Source of the DNA: Oscillospiraceae bacterium
GTDB taxonomy: Bacteria > Bacillota > Clostridia > Oscillospirales > Ruminococcaceae
DNA length: 64,000 nt
Direction: 5' to 3'
Assembly (NCBI GenBank): GCA_017847835.1
Contig: JAGASH010000008.1
Location: 62,001 to 126,000, forward strand
In this document: positions 63,818 to 64,000 of the stretch, piece by piece
How the letters are laid out: the number at the start of each line of letters is the position of its first letter
Numbering within the stretch: the stretch's first letter is position 1
Position numbers and translations under genes: made by a program
The notes under the pieces: model-generated
What the model was told of the DNA's origin: nothing
Databases searched by the model: none
What the model saw: only the letters and a program-made list of their open reading frames with translations

Positions 63818-64000
63818 ATGGCTGAAGAAAAAATGGATTGGCTCGAGGATTTAAGCGAGCTTAACAAGGAGCTTGAGGAGCGTATTCTCGCGGCAAACGA
63901 GGACAAAACGCTTATCAAATGGAGCAAGCTTCTTCCCGACCTGATGACCTCGGAAATACTTATGGTCGGGCAGTACACGGGAGTAAAAAACGAAAAGGGC
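63818..64000 (+). CDS. Hypothetical protein, 3' end outside window
   Basis: Partial: 61 residues are visible, with an in-frame ATG after CGAGGGG, 11 bp behind the thrS stop. It begins MAEEKMDWLEDLSELNKELEE, acidic and helical. Not recognized; probably cotranscribed with thrS. Confidence 0.6.
   Translation, partial: MAEEKMDWLEDLSELNKELEERILAANEDKTLIKWSKLLPDLMTSEILMVGQYTGVKNEKG

Noticed and set aside
1..64000. tRNA, rRNA, insertion sequence or prophage genes
   Set aside because: No cloverleaf with a CCA-type arm, rRNA core sequence, transposase or phage protein was recognized on either strand.

Overview
The window reads as a chromosomal replication-origin region of an anaerobic, probably motile Firmicute of class Clostridia, most like Oscillospiraceae/Ruminococcaceae. 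Evidence for this is the dnaA-dnaN-S4-recF-remB-gyrB-gyrA string, ParA with two ParB-like proteins and parS sites, rny, ychF, der-plsY-gpsA, a preQ1-I/queT unit, an ECF vitamin transporter component, [FeFe]-hydrogenase sequence, and short GC-rich hairpin repeats between genes. The species assignment is inference; no rRNA or tRNA gene was seen.

Layout. 0-2.5 kb: end of a GGDEF/EAL regulator on +. 2.5-2.8 kb: a convergent intergenic region that resembles oriC. 2.8-27.6 kb: an unbroken minus-strand block (NERD protein, ychF, a metallo-beta-lactamase-fold protein coupled to a DtxR-like regulator, an aspartoacylase-like hydrolase, an ABC exporter with a very long coiled coil, serS, parB, parA, noc-like, rsmG, mnmG, gyrA, a membrane protein, gyrB, remB, recF, S4 protein, dnaN, dnaA). 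The origin appears bipartite. The dnaN-dnaA gap (25,960-26,223) holds five TAA triplets, a GC-rich hexamer and a DnaA-box-like site in the order of a basal unwinding element. The 750-bp AT-rich gap upstream of dnaA (27,583-28,331) holds a cluster of TGTTGAWAA sites. A 45-48-bp repeat occurs in both gaps.

28.3-45.5 kb: chemotaxis genes cheA-cheW-cheR-cheB (minus), a FliK-like/FlhB-C-like pair (+), queT (minus) behind a preQ1-I riboswitch and flanked by two copies of a covarying structured element, moxR-DUF58-small peptide (+), a duplicated FliD-like protein and pyrE (minus), rny with a long leader (+), and a soluble [FeFe]-hydrogenase-like protein fused to a chemoreceptor signalling domain (+). 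The last is the most striking gene: together with CheA/W/R/B it suggests a gas- or redox-sensing chemotaxis input.

45.5-58 kb, mostly minus: an Abi-type gene followed by a TerB-type gene, gpsA, an FAD reductase, plsY, two small membrane proteins, der, an HD phosphohydrolase, and the jag-yidC-yidD-rnpA-rpmH block. In the usual Firmicute order rpmH lies next to dnaA and points away from it. Here the block is about 30 kb away and points toward dnaA, which implies rearrangement around the origin.

58.3-64 kb, +: coaX and an ECF S component (pantothenate-related by context), a cation:proton antiporter, thrS and the start of an unknown gene. Between the antiporter and thrS, on the minus strand, lies a promoter-to-terminator unit of about 280 nt with no convincing ORF, a candidate noncoding RNA.
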